Assembly: GCF_003626535.1 (NCBI RefSeq)
Contig: NZ_RBAL01000007.1
Location: 1-64,000 of the forward strand
Length of the DNA: 64,000 nt
Reading direction: 5' to 3'
Source: Streptomyces hoynatensis
Lineage (GTDB): Bacteria; Actinomycetota; Actinomycetes; Streptomycetales; Streptomycetaceae
Shown: positions 25,659 through 35,686 of the stretch, one piece after another
Position numbering within the stretch: the first letter of the stretch is position 1
Layout of the letters: every line of letters starts with the position of its first letter
Notes under the pieces: generated by a model
The model's input: only the letters and a program-made list of their open reading frames with translations
Databases searched by the model: none
Told to the model about the DNA's origin: nothing
Translations under genes and position numbers: made by a program

Positions 25659-26342
25659 ATGTCGGGAGATTCCCATGGCGGCGGAGGCGACTGGACCGGT
25701 CCCGCCGACGTGCTCAGCCACACCCAGCTGCTGACGCAGGGGGAGCGCGCCGCGCAGGCCCTGTCCCGCCTCGGCGTGCGGCCCGGCGAAGCGGTCGCCG
25801 TGCAACTGCCCATGTGCCTGGAGTCCGTGGTCGCCACCATGGCCTGCATCCAGGTCGGCGCCACGCGGATCACCCTCGCCCCCAGCGGCCCCGTGGAGAC
25901 CATCCGGGCACGGCTCAACGAGTCGGGCGCCCGCGTGGTGGTGACCGCGAACTGCTGCGTGCTCGACGGCAGGATCTTCCCCGCCAAGGCCGCACTCGAC
26001 CGCGCCCTGACCGGCTGCCCCGACGTGCACACCGTCCTCGTCGTGCCCCAGCTGGCCCGCCCGGTGCCCTGGACGCCCGGCCGGGACCTGTGGTGGCACG
26101 AGGCGCTGGCCGCCGGGTCGCTGCCGCCGCGCCCGTATCCTGGCCGGGTGAGCAGCAACGAGAACCGGAGCCCCGAGGAGCGGCGGCCCGAGCCGGGGCC
26201 CGCCGGAATCGTTTTCGACGATCCCCTCGACGGGCGGTCGGCTGACGACTCGGACCACGGCTGGGGCGAGCCCCCGGCGGAGGAGGGCGGCAGCGGGGGC
26301 CTGCTGCGCTTCCTCGAGGAGAAGCCGCCCCACCATCTCTGA
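25659..26342 (+). CDS. Truncated AMP-binding (acyl/acetyl-CoA synthetase-like) protein, probably non-catalytic
   Basis: A 227-residue protein. Residues from about 20 to 145 match the middle part of the N-terminal domain of acetyl-CoA synthetases (GERAAQALSRLGVRPGEAVA, the VATMACIQVGATRITLAPSG segment, KAALDRALTGCP, PVPWTPGRDLWWHEAL). The family's ATP-binding STG/T loop and the whole C-terminal half are absent. Instead there is a polar acidic tail ending in LLRFLEEKPPHHL. It therefore cannot make acyl-adenylate. A similar short gene is conserved at this place in Streptomyces as far as I recall, so it is likely a repurposed small protein and not fresh decay. Role unknown. Confidence 0.7.
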   Translation: MSGDSHGGGGDWTGPADVLSHTQLLTQGERAAQALSRLGVRPGEAVAVQLPMCLESVVATMACIQVGATRITLAPSGPVETIRARLNESGARVVVTANCCVLDGRIFPAKAALDRALTGCPDVHTVLVVPQLARPVPWTPGRDLWWHEALAAGSLPPRPYPGRVSSNENRSPEERRPEPGPAGIVFDDPLDGRSADDSDHGWGEPPAEEGGSGGLLRFLEEKPPHHL

Positions 26343-26397
26343 GCTCCACCCCGGGAAGCCGCCCCTCCCGGCCGGGCCCAGGGCCCGGCCCCCGCCG

Positions 26398-27018
26398 CTA
26401 GGCCCGGTCCCCCTCCCTCTCCTTGCGCAGCCTGTCGGGCTTGCCGGCCTCCGCATCGACGGAGGTGCCGGCCGCCCCCCGCACCGCCGCCTCCGCTCCC
26501 GCCTCCTGGGCCTGGGCCTCCTCCGGGCTGGTGCGCGGCGCACCCACGGCCGTCCTGGCGGCACGCTGGGCGATCAGCTCGTCCCGGATCTCGGCGAGCA
26601 GCGCCAGCTCGGTCACCGGCGGCGGGGAAGCCGGCGTCCTGCTGCTCAGCCGGGCCAGGAACCTGGTCATCGGCAGGATCATCAGGAAGTAGACGACGGC
26701 CGCGGTGATCAGGAAGGTCAGCGTGGCGCTGAGGACCGATCCCCAGCGGATGGGGATGCCGTGGACGACCTCTCCCGCCTGGTTGTACGTGCACGGCCCG
26801 CGCAGGCAGGAGTCGTACTCGTCCAGGTCCTGGGTGCCGAAGGCCCCGACCAGCGGGTTGATCATGCCCTCGACCACCGCATTCACGATGTTGGTGAACG
26901 CCGCGCCGACCACGACGGCCACCGCGAGCTCCACCACGTTGCCCCGCATCAGGAAGTCCCGGAATCCACCGAGGACCGTCGTGGCCCCGCTCACCACGCC
27001 CTGTCGTCCCTTGCTCAC
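26398..27018 (-). CDS. mscL: Large-conductance mechanosensitive channel MscL
   Basis: A 206-residue pentameric membrane channel that opens under membrane tension to release solutes on osmotic downshock. The first helix carries the gate sequence (FLMRGNVVELAVAVVVGAAF) and the second is TLTFLITAAVVYFLMI, with the periplasmic loop between holding a C...C pair. The cytoplasmic tail is about 60 residues longer than in E. coli and Ala/Glu-rich. The GTG at 27018 is preferred to the upstream in-frame codon because GAGAGAGG lies before it and the product then starts like other actinobacterial MscL (MSKGRQGV). Confidence 0.93.
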   Translation of the reverse strand: MSKGRQGVVSGATTVLGGFRDFLMRGNVVELAVAVVVGAAFTNIVNAVVEGMINPLVGAFGTQDLDEYDSCLRGPCTYNQAGEVVHGIPIRWGSVLSATLTFLITAAVVYFLMILPMTRFLARLSSRTPASPPPVTELALLAEIRDELIAQRAARTAVGAPRTSPEEAQAQEAGAEAAVRGAAGTSVDAEAGKPDRLRKEREGDRA

Positions 27019-27108
27019 CGCCGCGCCTCTCTCCCACGTCCGACTCGGTCCGCCCGCCACGCTGCAACAGCACGCGCCGGGCTGTCCAGTCGGGTCGCCA
27101 CCGCCGCC

Positions 27109-27864
27109 TCACCACCGGGCCACCGCAAGATCGGCCCCGGCGGCCGCCCCGGCCAGAGCCGCGGCCGTCTCGGGCGGGACGGACAGCACGAGCAGCGCGC
27201 CCTCGCCCGGCCCGGCCGGCGCCACGGCGGACGGCGGCCCGGCGGCGCTCTCGGGCACCTCCGCGACCCGCGCCCGCCGCGCGACCACCCGGGCGGGGCC
27301 GTCGGGCCGCTCGGCGCCGAAGCCGCCCGAGGCGACCGGCGCGGCCAGCACGTCGACCCGATCCCCCGGCCGCAGCAGCCGCACGGCCGCCGCGTCCGCG
27401 ATCCTGACCGGCGCCGACACCAGCCGGGCGGGAGGCCCGGCGGCGCCCGCGCCCCCGCTCGCGGCGCCGGGCGGCCCGCCGCGGGCCGCCGCCACGGGCG
27501 GGGAGGCCCCCCGCGGGTCCGTGGCGGCGACCATGGCGGCGAACACCGCGGCGGTCACCGCGAGGGCGGCGGCCAGCGCCCGGCGCCTGCGGTACACCGC
27601 CCGGCGCAGCCGGTGCCGCCCGCCGCGCGGCCGCACCGGCGCGAACGCGGGCACCGGCCCGGCGCCCCCGGACCCCCCGCGCCCGCGGTCCTTGGGCCAC
27701 CCCGGCGCGGACCACCCGGGGCGGAGGGAAGCCGGACCGCGGAAGGCGCCGTGGCCCGGGGCGGGGGACGCCGGGGAGCCCGCCGCGGCCGGGGACGGAG
27801 GACGGAGCCTGGAGGAGAACGAATGGGAGGAACGGGATGCCTGGGGTCCTGATGCGAAGCTCAT
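27109..27864 (-). CDS. SAF-domain protein (CpaB/RcpC-like)
   Basis: A 251-residue protein. The first 85 residues are basic and proline-rich, followed by one membrane helix (RRALAAALAVTAAVFAAMVAA) and an extracytoplasmic SAF-type domain (APVRIADAAAVRLLRPGDRVDVLAA) as found in CpaB/RcpC pilus proteins and FlgA-like proteins. Streptomyces carry such proteins with no confirmed function. The ATG at 27864 is used; a GTG six bases upstream is equally plausible. No Flp pilus genes are adjacent. It lies 90 bases upstream of mscL on the same strand. Confidence 0.7.
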   Translation of the reverse strand: MSFASGPQASRSSHSFSSRLRPPSPAAAGSPASPAPGHGAFRGPASLRPGWSAPGWPKDRGRGGSGGAGPVPAFAPVRPRGGRHRLRRAVYRRRRALAAALAVTAAVFAAMVAATDPRGASPPVAAARGGPPGAASGGAGAAGPPARLVSAPVRIADAAAVRLLRPGDRVDVLAAPVASGGFGAERPDGPARVVARRARVAEVPESAAGPPSAVAPAGPGEGALLVLSVPPETAAALAGAAAGADLAVARW

Positions 27865-28255
27865 GGCACTCACCCTGCCGACTCCGCGAATTTCCCGCTC
27901 GGCCCTGTGGACAACTCCGCACCTGTGGATAACTCGCTCACCCACACGCGTCACCGCCACACCACAGAGCACACGAGACCCAGCCGCACCAGGCCGCCGC
28001 GCCACAGCCCCGGCACCCCACGCGCCCGGCCCCAGCACCGCCGCCCCACAGCCCCGGCACCGCCGTCCCACGGACCAGTACCCCCACGCGCCCGGCCCCG
28101 CCGCGCCACGACCCCGCCCCCGTCACGACCCGGCACGGCAAAGCCCCCGCGGCCGGAGGCCACGGGGGCAAAAACCACGAGCACGGAGGCCGCCACGGGG
28201 CCGGAGGCCACGGGCACCGGGGCGCGCTGCCCCGCGAAGATCCGAACGCCGCGGC
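27865..28255. repeat. C-rich interspersed repeats between mtnP and the SAF protein
   Basis: A gap of about 390 bases. CCACGCGCCCGGCCCC occurs at 28018-28033 and 28084-28099; a unit of about 22 bases containing CACAGCCCCGGCACC occurs at 27995-28016 and 28040-28061. GGCCGGAGGCCACGGG also recurs between 28151 and 28217. No gene is apparent. The sequence GTGGACAACTCCGCACCTGTGGATAACT (27905-27932) resembles two clustered DnaA-box-like words (TGTGGATAA), of unknown meaning. Confidence 0.5.
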
Positions 28256-29134
28256 CTAGGGCAGTTCGATGCCCGGGTCCTGCCCGGCCAGTGCCGAGGC
28301 GCACAGGCAGTCGCGTTCCTTGGGCAGGCGGGCCACCACGTCGAAGAGCACGTCGCGCAGCCGCCCGATGTTCTGGGCGAAGACCGCAAGCACCTCGGCG
28401 TGGGACACGCCCTCGCCGACCTCGGCCCCGGCGTCCAGGTCCGTGACCAGCGCGATCGAGGTGAGGCACATCTCCAGCTCGCGGGCCAGGATGGCCTCGG
28501 GGTGCCCGGTCATGCCGACCACGGACCAGCCCTGCGCCGCGTGCCACCTCGACTCGGCCCGGGTGGAGAACCGCGGCCCCTCGATCACGCACATCGTGCC
28601 GCCGTCCACGGCCTCCCAGCCGTGCTCGCGGGCCGTGGCCAGGGCGACCCCCCGGCCGACGGGGCAGTAGGGGTCGGCGAAGGTGACGTGGACGACGTTG
28701 CTCTGCGTGCCGTCCGGCCGCGGCACCCCGTCGTAGAAGGTCTGGAGGCGGCCCTTGGTGCGGTCCACCAGCTGGTCCGGCACCAGCAGCGTGCCGGGCC
28801 CGTACTCGGGCTGCAGCCCGCCGACCGCGCAGGGCGCGAGCACCTGGCGCACGCCGAGGGAGCGCAGCGCCCAGAGGTTGGCGCGGTAGTTGATCCGGTG
28901 GGGAGGAAGGTGGTGGCCGCGGCCGTGCCTGGGCAGGAAGGCCACGCGGCGGCCGCCGAGGTCGCCGAGGAAGAGCGAGTCGCTCGGCGCACCGTAGGGG
29001 GTGTCGACGGTGACCTCGGTCACCTCGTCGAGGAAGGAGTAGAACCCGGAGCCGCCGATCACTCCTATGTCGGCGCGCTCCGCGCCCGCCGCGCCGTCGG
29101 TCACGCCCGCGGCCTGCGCTCGTCCGGCGCTCAT
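28256..29134 (-). CDS. mtnP: S-methyl-5'-thioadenosine phosphorylase
   Basis: A 292-residue cytoplasmic phosphorylase that splits 5'-methylthioadenosine into adenine and methylthioribose 1-phosphate in methionine salvage. Family motifs are DIGVIGGSGFYSFLD, the phosphate-binding FLPRHGRGHHLPPHRINYRA block, the GGTMCVIEGPRFSTRAES specificity region and MTGHPEAILARELEMC. The ATG at 29134 overlaps the stop of the upstream FmdB-type gene (ATGA), so the two are translationally coupled. Confidence 0.93.
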   Translation of the reverse strand: MSAGRAQAAGVTDGAAGAERADIGVIGGSGFYSFLDEVTEVTVDTPYGAPSDSLFLGDLGGRRVAFLPRHGRGHHLPPHRINYRANLWALRSLGVRQVLAPCAVGGLQPEYGPGTLLVPDQLVDRTKGRLQTFYDGVPRPDGTQSNVVHVTFADPYCPVGRGVALATAREHGWEAVDGGTMCVIEGPRFSTRAESRWHAAQGWSVVGMTGHPEAILARELEMCLTSIALVTDLDAGAEVGEGVSHAEVLAVFAQNIGRLRDVLFDVVARLPKERDCLCASALAGQDPGIELP

Positions 29135-29481
29135 GCGGCTGAGGCCGCGGTCCCGGCGGAGGAGGAGCCGGCCGAGCCCGAGGAGCCGGAAGACCCCGAG
29201 GACCCGGAAGTGCCCGAGGCGGAGGCGGCCGCGCCGGCCTTCTCGCCGCCGTCCGCCTTCTTCTCGGCCTTGCCCGCGGAGGCGGGGCTGCTGGACGAGG
29301 AGCTGTTCCTGCTGTCGTTGCGGTAGAAGCCGGAGCCCTTGAAGACGATGCCGACCGCGGAGAACACCTTCTTCAGCCGGCCCTGGCAGCTGGGGCACAC
29401 GGTCAGGGCGTCGTCGGTGAACTTCTGCACCACTTCGAGGCCCTCATGGCAAGCGGTGCACTGGTACTGGTACGTCGGCAC
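29131..29481 (-). CDS. FmdB-family zinc ribbon protein
   Basis: A 116-residue protein starting at GTG 29481 with AGGAGG upstream. The N-terminal 50 residues form the FmdB/CxxC_CxxC_SSSS zinc ribbon: YQYQCTACHEGLEVVQKF, then VCPSCQGRLKKVFSAVG. The C-terminal half is a Ser/Gly/Ala-rich tail (SGSSGSSGSSGSAG repeats), as often seen in actinobacterial members. The family name comes from a putative regulator of formamidase genes; the actual role is unknown. It is coupled to mtnP by a four-base overlap, which suggests co-regulation with methionine salvage. Confidence 0.88.
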   Translation of the reverse strand: MPTYQYQCTACHEGLEVVQKFTDDALTVCPSCQGRLKKVFSAVGIVFKGSGFYRNDSRNSSSSSSPASAGKAEKKADGGEKAGAAASASGTSGSSGSSGSSGSAGSSSAGTAASAA

Positions 29482-29572
29482 GTCTTCCTCCTGGCACTCA
29501 TGGTCATGGAGTGCTAACGACGGTCCATCGTGCAACATTCCGGGTCCTGAAGTCCACTGCCGCCCGGTGAGG

Positions 29573-31156
<1,584 letters not shown>

Positions 31157-31336
31157 GGCCGGGTCCTTTCTTCCGAACCGCGTGCACCGTACGCCCGAGG
31201 CAATTCAGCGCCTTTGCGGAGAATTTACCATCATATGAACGGAGCGGCCCGGGCGGCTGACTCCCCGTAGGCTCACCTCAGTGGCCGTATGTCTATGGTT
31301 GCTTCCGACAGCTCAGCTGCCCTGTGAAGGACAGAG

Positions 31337-34027
31337 ATGCCCCCCGCCAAGAAGCCCAGGCGACGCGGTCGTCTGATCGTGATCGCGTTTGTTCTGCTGC
31401 TCCTGGCCGGACTCGGCTACGGCGCCTACTGGAGCGTCAGTACCGTGCGGGCCTCGTTCCCGCAGGTGTCCGGCGAACTCGAGATGGACGGCCTGTCCGC
31501 CCCGGTCACCGTGCTGCGCGATGCCAACGGCATTCCGCAGCTGTACGCCGACACCGCCGAGGACCTCTTCCGGGCCCAGGGCTACGTGCAGGCGCAGGAC
31601 CGGTTCTGGGAGATGGACGTCAGGCGGCACCTGACCGCCGGACGCCTCTCCGAGATGTTCGGCGAGGACCAGGTCGAGACCGACGCCTTCCTGCGCACCC
31701 TCGGCTGGCGCGACGTGGCCCAGCAGGAGTGGGACGAGCAGCTGTCGGACGAGACCAAGGACTACCTCCAGGCCTACACCGACGGCGTCAACGCCTACCT
31801 CGACTCCCACAGCGGCGCCGAACTCTCCGTGGAGTACGCGGCCCTCGGCTTCGTGAACGACTACTCCCCCGAGCACTGGTCGCCGGTCGACTCGGTGGCC
31901 TGGCTGAAGGCCATGGCCTGGGACCTCAGGGGCAACATGCAGGACGAGATCGACCGCGCCCTGATGGCCCAGCGGCTCAGCCCTGAGGAGATCGAGGAGC
32001 TGTACCCGGAGTACCCCTACGACCGCAACGACCCGATCGTCACCGATCAGGACGGGGCCACCGGCTACATCCCGCCCGAGGGGGCCGGGGAGGCGCTGGA
32101 GGGCGCGTCGACGCAGCTCGGCTCCCTGTCGGAGATCCTGGACGAGCTGCCCTCGCTGCTCGGCCCCGAGGGCAGCGGCATCGGCTCCAACTCCTGGGTG
32201 GTCTCCGGCCGCTACACGACCACCGGCAAGCCGCTGCTGGCCAACGACCCGCACCTGGCGCCCTCGCTGCCCGGCATCTGGTACCAGATGGGCCTGCACT
32301 GCAACGAGCTGAGCGAGGAGTGCCCCTACGACGTCTCCGGGTTCACCTTCTCCGGCATGCCCGGCGTGATAATCGGGCACAACCAGGACATTTCCTGGGG
32401 CATGACCAACCTGGGCGCCGACGTGACCGACCTGCGCCTGGAGAAGCTGGAGAACGGCAGCGCCCTCCTCGACGGCGAGGAGGTGCCGTACGAGACGCGG
32501 ACCGAGACCATCAAGGTCGCCGGCGGCGAGGACCGGGAGATCACCGTCCGCACCGTCCAGGGCCGCCCGGTCATCTCCGACCGCGACGACGAGCTCGCCT
32601 CCGTCGGCGACAGCGCCCCGGTGGACTCCTCCGCCCCCGACCGCGGCGAGGGCTACGCCGTCTCGCTGAGCTGGACCGCCCTCGAACCCTCGCGCACGAT
32701 GGACGCCGTCTTCGCGCTCGACCGCGCCGCCGACTTCGACGAGTTCCGCGCCGCGGCCCGGATGTTCGCGGTGCCCTCGCAGAACCTCGTCTACGCCGAC
32801 GTCGAGGGCAACATCGGCTACCAGGCGCCGGGCAACATCCCGATCCGCGGCGAGGGCGACGGCCGTTACCCCTCCCCCGGCTGGGACTCCGACTACGACT
32901 GGACCGGCTACATCCCCCAGGACGACCTGCCCAGCGAGCTCAACCCCGAGCGCGGCTACATCGTCACCGCCAACCAGGCCGTCACCTACCCCGACGACAC
33001 CGAGCACCCGCTGACCACCGACTGGAGCTACGGCACCCGCAGCCAGCGCATCGCCGACCTGATCGAGCAGAAGATCCAGGACGGCGGCAAGATCTCCATG
33101 GGCGACATGCAGGAGATCCAGCTGGACAACGTGAACGAGATGGCCAAGGAACTCGTGCCCTACCTGACGGCCATCGACATCTCCGACCCCTACGTCCGCG
33201 AGGCGCAGGACCTGCTCACCGGCTGGGACTACGCCCAGGACGCCGACTCGCCCGCCGCCGCCTACTTCAACGCGGTCTGGCGCAACCTGCTGCAGCTGGC
33301 GTTCGGCAACAAGCTGCCCAAGGAGCTGCGCGTCGAGGGGCAGTGCCTGCGCGTGCCGCCCGCCGACGAGTCCCAGCCCCTGGAGGACCTCGACGGCGAC
33401 ACCAGGCTGATCAACGAGTGCGGGGAGCGTTCCCCCGAGACCGCGCAGCCCGACGGCGGCGACCGCTGGTTCGAGGTGGTGCGCGACATCCTCGAGGACC
33501 CGGACAACCACTGGTGGTCCGCCCCCGCCACCGCCACCCTGGCCGCCGCGGACAACCGGGACGAGCTGCTGGCCAGGGCCATGCGGGACGCCCGCTGGGA
33601 GCTGACCGCCGAGCTCGGCAAGGACATCGACACCTGGAGCTGGGGCCGGCTGCACCGCCTGATGCTGAACAACCAGACCCTCGGCACCGAGGGCCCGGGC
33701 CCGGTGCAGTGGCTGCTCAACCGGGGGCCGTGGAACCTCTCGGGCGGCACCGACGCGGTGGACGCCAGCGGCTGGAACGCGGCCGGCGGCTACGACATCA
33801 CCTGGGTGCCCTCGATGCGGATGATCATCAGCCTCGACGACTTCGACGACTCGCTGTGGATCAACCTCACCGGCGCCTCGGGCCACGCCTACCACGCCAA
33901 CTACACCGACCAGACGGAGCTGTGGGCCGACGGCGAGTACCTGCCCTGGGCCTACGGCAGGGACGCGGTGGAGGACCGCGCCGAGCACACCCTCACCCTG
34001 CGTCCGGCCCGGGCCGCCGGTTCGTGA
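31337..34027 (+). CDS. Penicillin acylase family (Ntn-hydrolase) protein
   Basis: An 896-residue exported Ntn-hydrolase of the penicillin G/acyl-homoserine-lactone acylase family. A basic start and one membrane helix (LIVIAFVLLLLAGLGYGAYW) anchor or export it. The alpha-chain region contains DANGIPQLYADTAEDLFRAQ and GYVQAQDRFWEMD. The self-cleavage and catalytic site is at GIG|SNSW, giving Ser284 as the new N-terminal nucleophile of the beta chain, followed by LLANDPHLA and the oxyanion Asn region (GHNQDISWGMTN). The natural substrate could be an amide antibiotic, a homoserine lactone or a cell wall fragment. The 3' end overlaps the opposite-strand cyclo-ligase gene by 35 bases. Confidence 0.92.
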   Translation: MPPAKKPRRRGRLIVIAFVLLLLAGLGYGAYWSVSTVRASFPQVSGELEMDGLSAPVTVLRDANGIPQLYADTAEDLFRAQGYVQAQDRFWEMDVRRHLTAGRLSEMFGEDQVETDAFLRTLGWRDVAQQEWDEQLSDETKDYLQAYTDGVNAYLDSHSGAELSVEYAALGFVNDYSPEHWSPVDSVAWLKAMAWDLRGNMQDEIDRALMAQRLSPEEIEELYPEYPYDRNDPIVTDQDGATGYIPPEGAGEALEGASTQLGSLSEILDELPSLLGPEGSGIGSNSWVVSGRYTTTGKPLLANDPHLAPSLPGIWYQMGLHCNELSEECPYDVSGFTFSGMPGVIIGHNQDISWGMTNLGADVTDLRLEKLENGSALLDGEEVPYETRTETIKVAGGEDREITVRTVQGRPVISDRDDELASVGDSAPVDSSAPDRGEGYAVSLSWTALEPSRTMDAVFALDRAADFDEFRAAARMFAVPSQNLVYADVEGNIGYQAPGNIPIRGEGDGRYPSPGWDSDYDWTGYIPQDDLPSELNPERGYIVTANQAVTYPDDTEHPLTTDWSYGTRSQRIADLIEQKIQDGGKISMGDMQEIQLDNVNEMAKELVPYLTAIDISDPYVREAQDLLTGWDYAQDADSPAAAYFNAVWRNLLQLAFGNKLPKELRVEGQCLRVPPADESQPLEDLDGDTRLINECGERSPETAQPDGGDRWFEVVRDILEDPDNHWWSAPATATLAAADNRDELLARAMRDARWELTAELGKDIDTWSWGRLHRLMLNNQTLGTEGPGPVQWLLNRGPWNLSGGTDAVDASGWNAAGGYDITWVPSMRMIISLDDFDDSLWINLTGASGHAYHANYTDQTELWADGEYLPWAYGRDAVEDRAEHTLTLRPARAAGS

Positions 34028-34712
34028 GGCGGTGCACGTCCTCGGGGGTGACCGCGGTGTGCACGAGCCTGTCGTGCGGCTCGCACGGCAGGTCCTCGAC
34101 GAGTTCGTGCCCGTACACGAGGGCCACCAGGTCCGGCTCGGCGCCCGCCGCGTCGAGCCGGGCCAGCACCCGGTCGAAGCTGCCGCCCCCGCGGCCCATC
34201 CGCACCCCGCGGCGGTCCACGGCGAGCCCGGGGAGCAGCACGACGTCCGCCTCGGCCACCGCCTGTCTGCCCAGGCGGCGCCCGCCCGGCTGGCGCAGCC
34301 TGATCCGGCCCGCGTGCTCCGCCTCCACCAGCCGGCCCGCGCCCTCGTAGGCCGCCCAGTCCAGGTCGTCGTCGGGCAGCAGCACCGGCAGCAGCACCCG
34401 TACGCCGCGGGCGCGCAGCGCGTCGAGCAGCGGGCCCGTGCCCGGCTCGTGCCCCACCGAGACGTACGCGGCGACCGTGTCCGCCGCCGCCACCTCCGGC
34501 AGGCTCAGCACCCGGCGGGCGAGTTCCGCCGCGGCCTGGGCCACCTCGTCGCCGGCCATGGCCGCGCGGACCGCCTGCAGGTCGCGCCTGATCGCCCGCT
34601 TCCGCTCCCGATCGTTCTCGTTCCCCTCCACGGCGCCGACCCGCTCCCTTCTCTCCCGCTCGTCCCGCTCGTCCGCGCGCACATCGCCCGCAATACGAAC
34701 AAACCTGCTCAT
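33993..34712 (-). CDS. 5-formyltetrahydrofolate cyclo-ligase
   Basis: A 239-residue ATP-dependent enzyme that converts 5-formyl-THF to 5,10-methenyl-THF, salvaging stored folate (MTHFS, YgfA type). Family motifs are RRDLQAVRAAM near the start of the domain, VAAYVSVGHEPGT, VLLPVLLPDDDLDWAAYEG and the ATP site LLPGLAVDRRGVRMGRGGGSFDR. The first 30 or so residues (MSRFVRIAGDVRADERDERER) are charged and not part of the fold. The start at 34712 is chosen over 34784, which would run into galU. It is divergent from galU by 62 bases and overlaps the penicillin acylase gene tail to tail. Confidence 0.9.
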   Translation of the reverse strand: MSRFVRIAGDVRADERDERERRERVGAVEGNENDRERKRAIRRDLQAVRAAMAGDEVAQAAAELARRVLSLPEVAAADTVAAYVSVGHEPGTGPLLDALRARGVRVLLPVLLPDDDLDWAAYEGAGRLVEAEHAGRIRLRQPGGRRLGRQAVAEADVVLLPGLAVDRRGVRMGRGGGSFDRVLARLDAAGAEPDLVALVYGHELVEDLPCEPHDRLVHTAVTPEDVHRLTNRRPGPDAG

Positions 34713-34774
34713 AACCTGACGTTCACCGGCAAAGTACTCGGTCCGTCTCACAACAGATGGATAAAGTGACTGGC

Positions 34775-35686
34775 ATGACCTCACCCCGCTCCCGGATCAG
34801 CAAGGCTGTCATTCCCGCAGCCGGGCTCGGCACACGGTTTCTGCCTGCCACCAAGGCCACCCCCAAGGAGATGCTGCCGGTCGTCGACCAGCCCGCGATC
34901 CAGTATGTGGTGGAAGAGGCCACCGCCGCCGGGCTCACCGACGTGCTCATGATCACCGGCCGCAACAAGCGCCCCCTCGAGGACCACTTCGACCGCAACT
35001 ACGAGCTGGAGGACGCCCTGCGCCGCAAGGGCGACACCGAGCGGCTCTCCCGCGTCCAGGCCTCGACCACCCTGGCCACCATGCACTACGTCCGCCAGGG
35101 CGACCCCAAGGGCCTGGGCCACGCCATCCTCTGCGCCGCCCCGCACGTCGGCGACCAGCCCTTCGCCGTCCTCCTCGGCGACGACCTCATCGACCCGCGC
35201 GACCCGCTGCTCACCACGATGATGGACGCCCAGATCGAGCACGGCGGCAGCGTCATCGCCCTGATGGAGGTCGACCCCGACCGCACCCACCTCTACGGCT
35301 GCGCCGCCGTGGAGCCGGTCACCGACGGGGTGCTGCGGGTCACCGGCCTCGTGGAGAAGCCCGACCCGGCCGAGGCCCCGAGCAACCTGGCCATCATCGG
35401 CCGCTACGTCCTCGACCCCGGCGTCTTCGAGGTGCTCGGCAAGACCCCGCCCGGCCGCGGCGGCGAGCTCCAGCTGACCGACGCGCTCCAGACCATGAGC
35501 ACCGACTCCGCCCTCGGCGGACCCGTCTACGGCGTCGTCTTCAAGGGCCGCCGCTACGACACCGGCGACCGCGGCGACTACCTGCGCGCCATCGTCCGGC
35601 TCGCCTGCGAACGCCCAGACCTCGGGCCCGACTTCCAGAAATGGCTGCGCACCTACGTCGCCGAGGAGATGCCGACCATTGGCTGA
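34775..35686 (+). CDS. galU: UTP-glucose-1-phosphate uridylyltransferase
   Basis: A 303-residue cytoplasmic enzyme making UDP-glucose from UTP and glucose 1-phosphate, supplying cell-envelope glycans. The nucleotide-binding start KAVIPAAGLGTRFLPATKA and KEMLPVVDQPAIQYVVEEA are diagnostic, followed by FAVLLGDDLID (metal Asp pair), VEKPDPAEAPSNLAIIGRY and GGELQLTDAL. The ATG at 34775 gives the usual length; an ATG 18 bases upstream is less likely. It is the first gene of a run galU-moeA-moaC-mogA-rimJ-sepX, and its end overlaps the next start. Confidence 0.95.
   Translation: MTSPRSRISKAVIPAAGLGTRFLPATKATPKEMLPVVDQPAIQYVVEEATAAGLTDVLMITGRNKRPLEDHFDRNYELEDALRRKGDTERLSRVQASTTLATMHYVRQGDPKGLGHAILCAAPHVGDQPFAVLLGDDLIDPRDPLLTTMMDAQIEHGGSVIALMEVDPDRTHLYGCAAVEPVTDGVLRVTGLVEKPDPAEAPSNLAIIGRYVLDPGVFEVLGKTPPGRGGELQLTDALQTMSTDSALGGPVYGVVFKGRRYDTGDRGDYLRAIVRLACERPDLGPDFQKWLRTYVAEEMPTIG

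Noticed and set aside
26705..29326. 873-codon plus-strand frame opposite mscL, SAF and mtnP
   Set aside because: It spans three minus-strand genes and repeat DNA; the product is low complexity.
31313..33988. 891-codon minus-strand frame opposite penicillin acylase
   Set aside because: Val/Gly/Arg/His-rich shadow of a gene with an intact catalytic site on the plus strand.
32320..34350. 676-codon plus-strand frame within penicillin acylase
   Set aside because: Arg-rich alternative frame; the family match is in the other frame.
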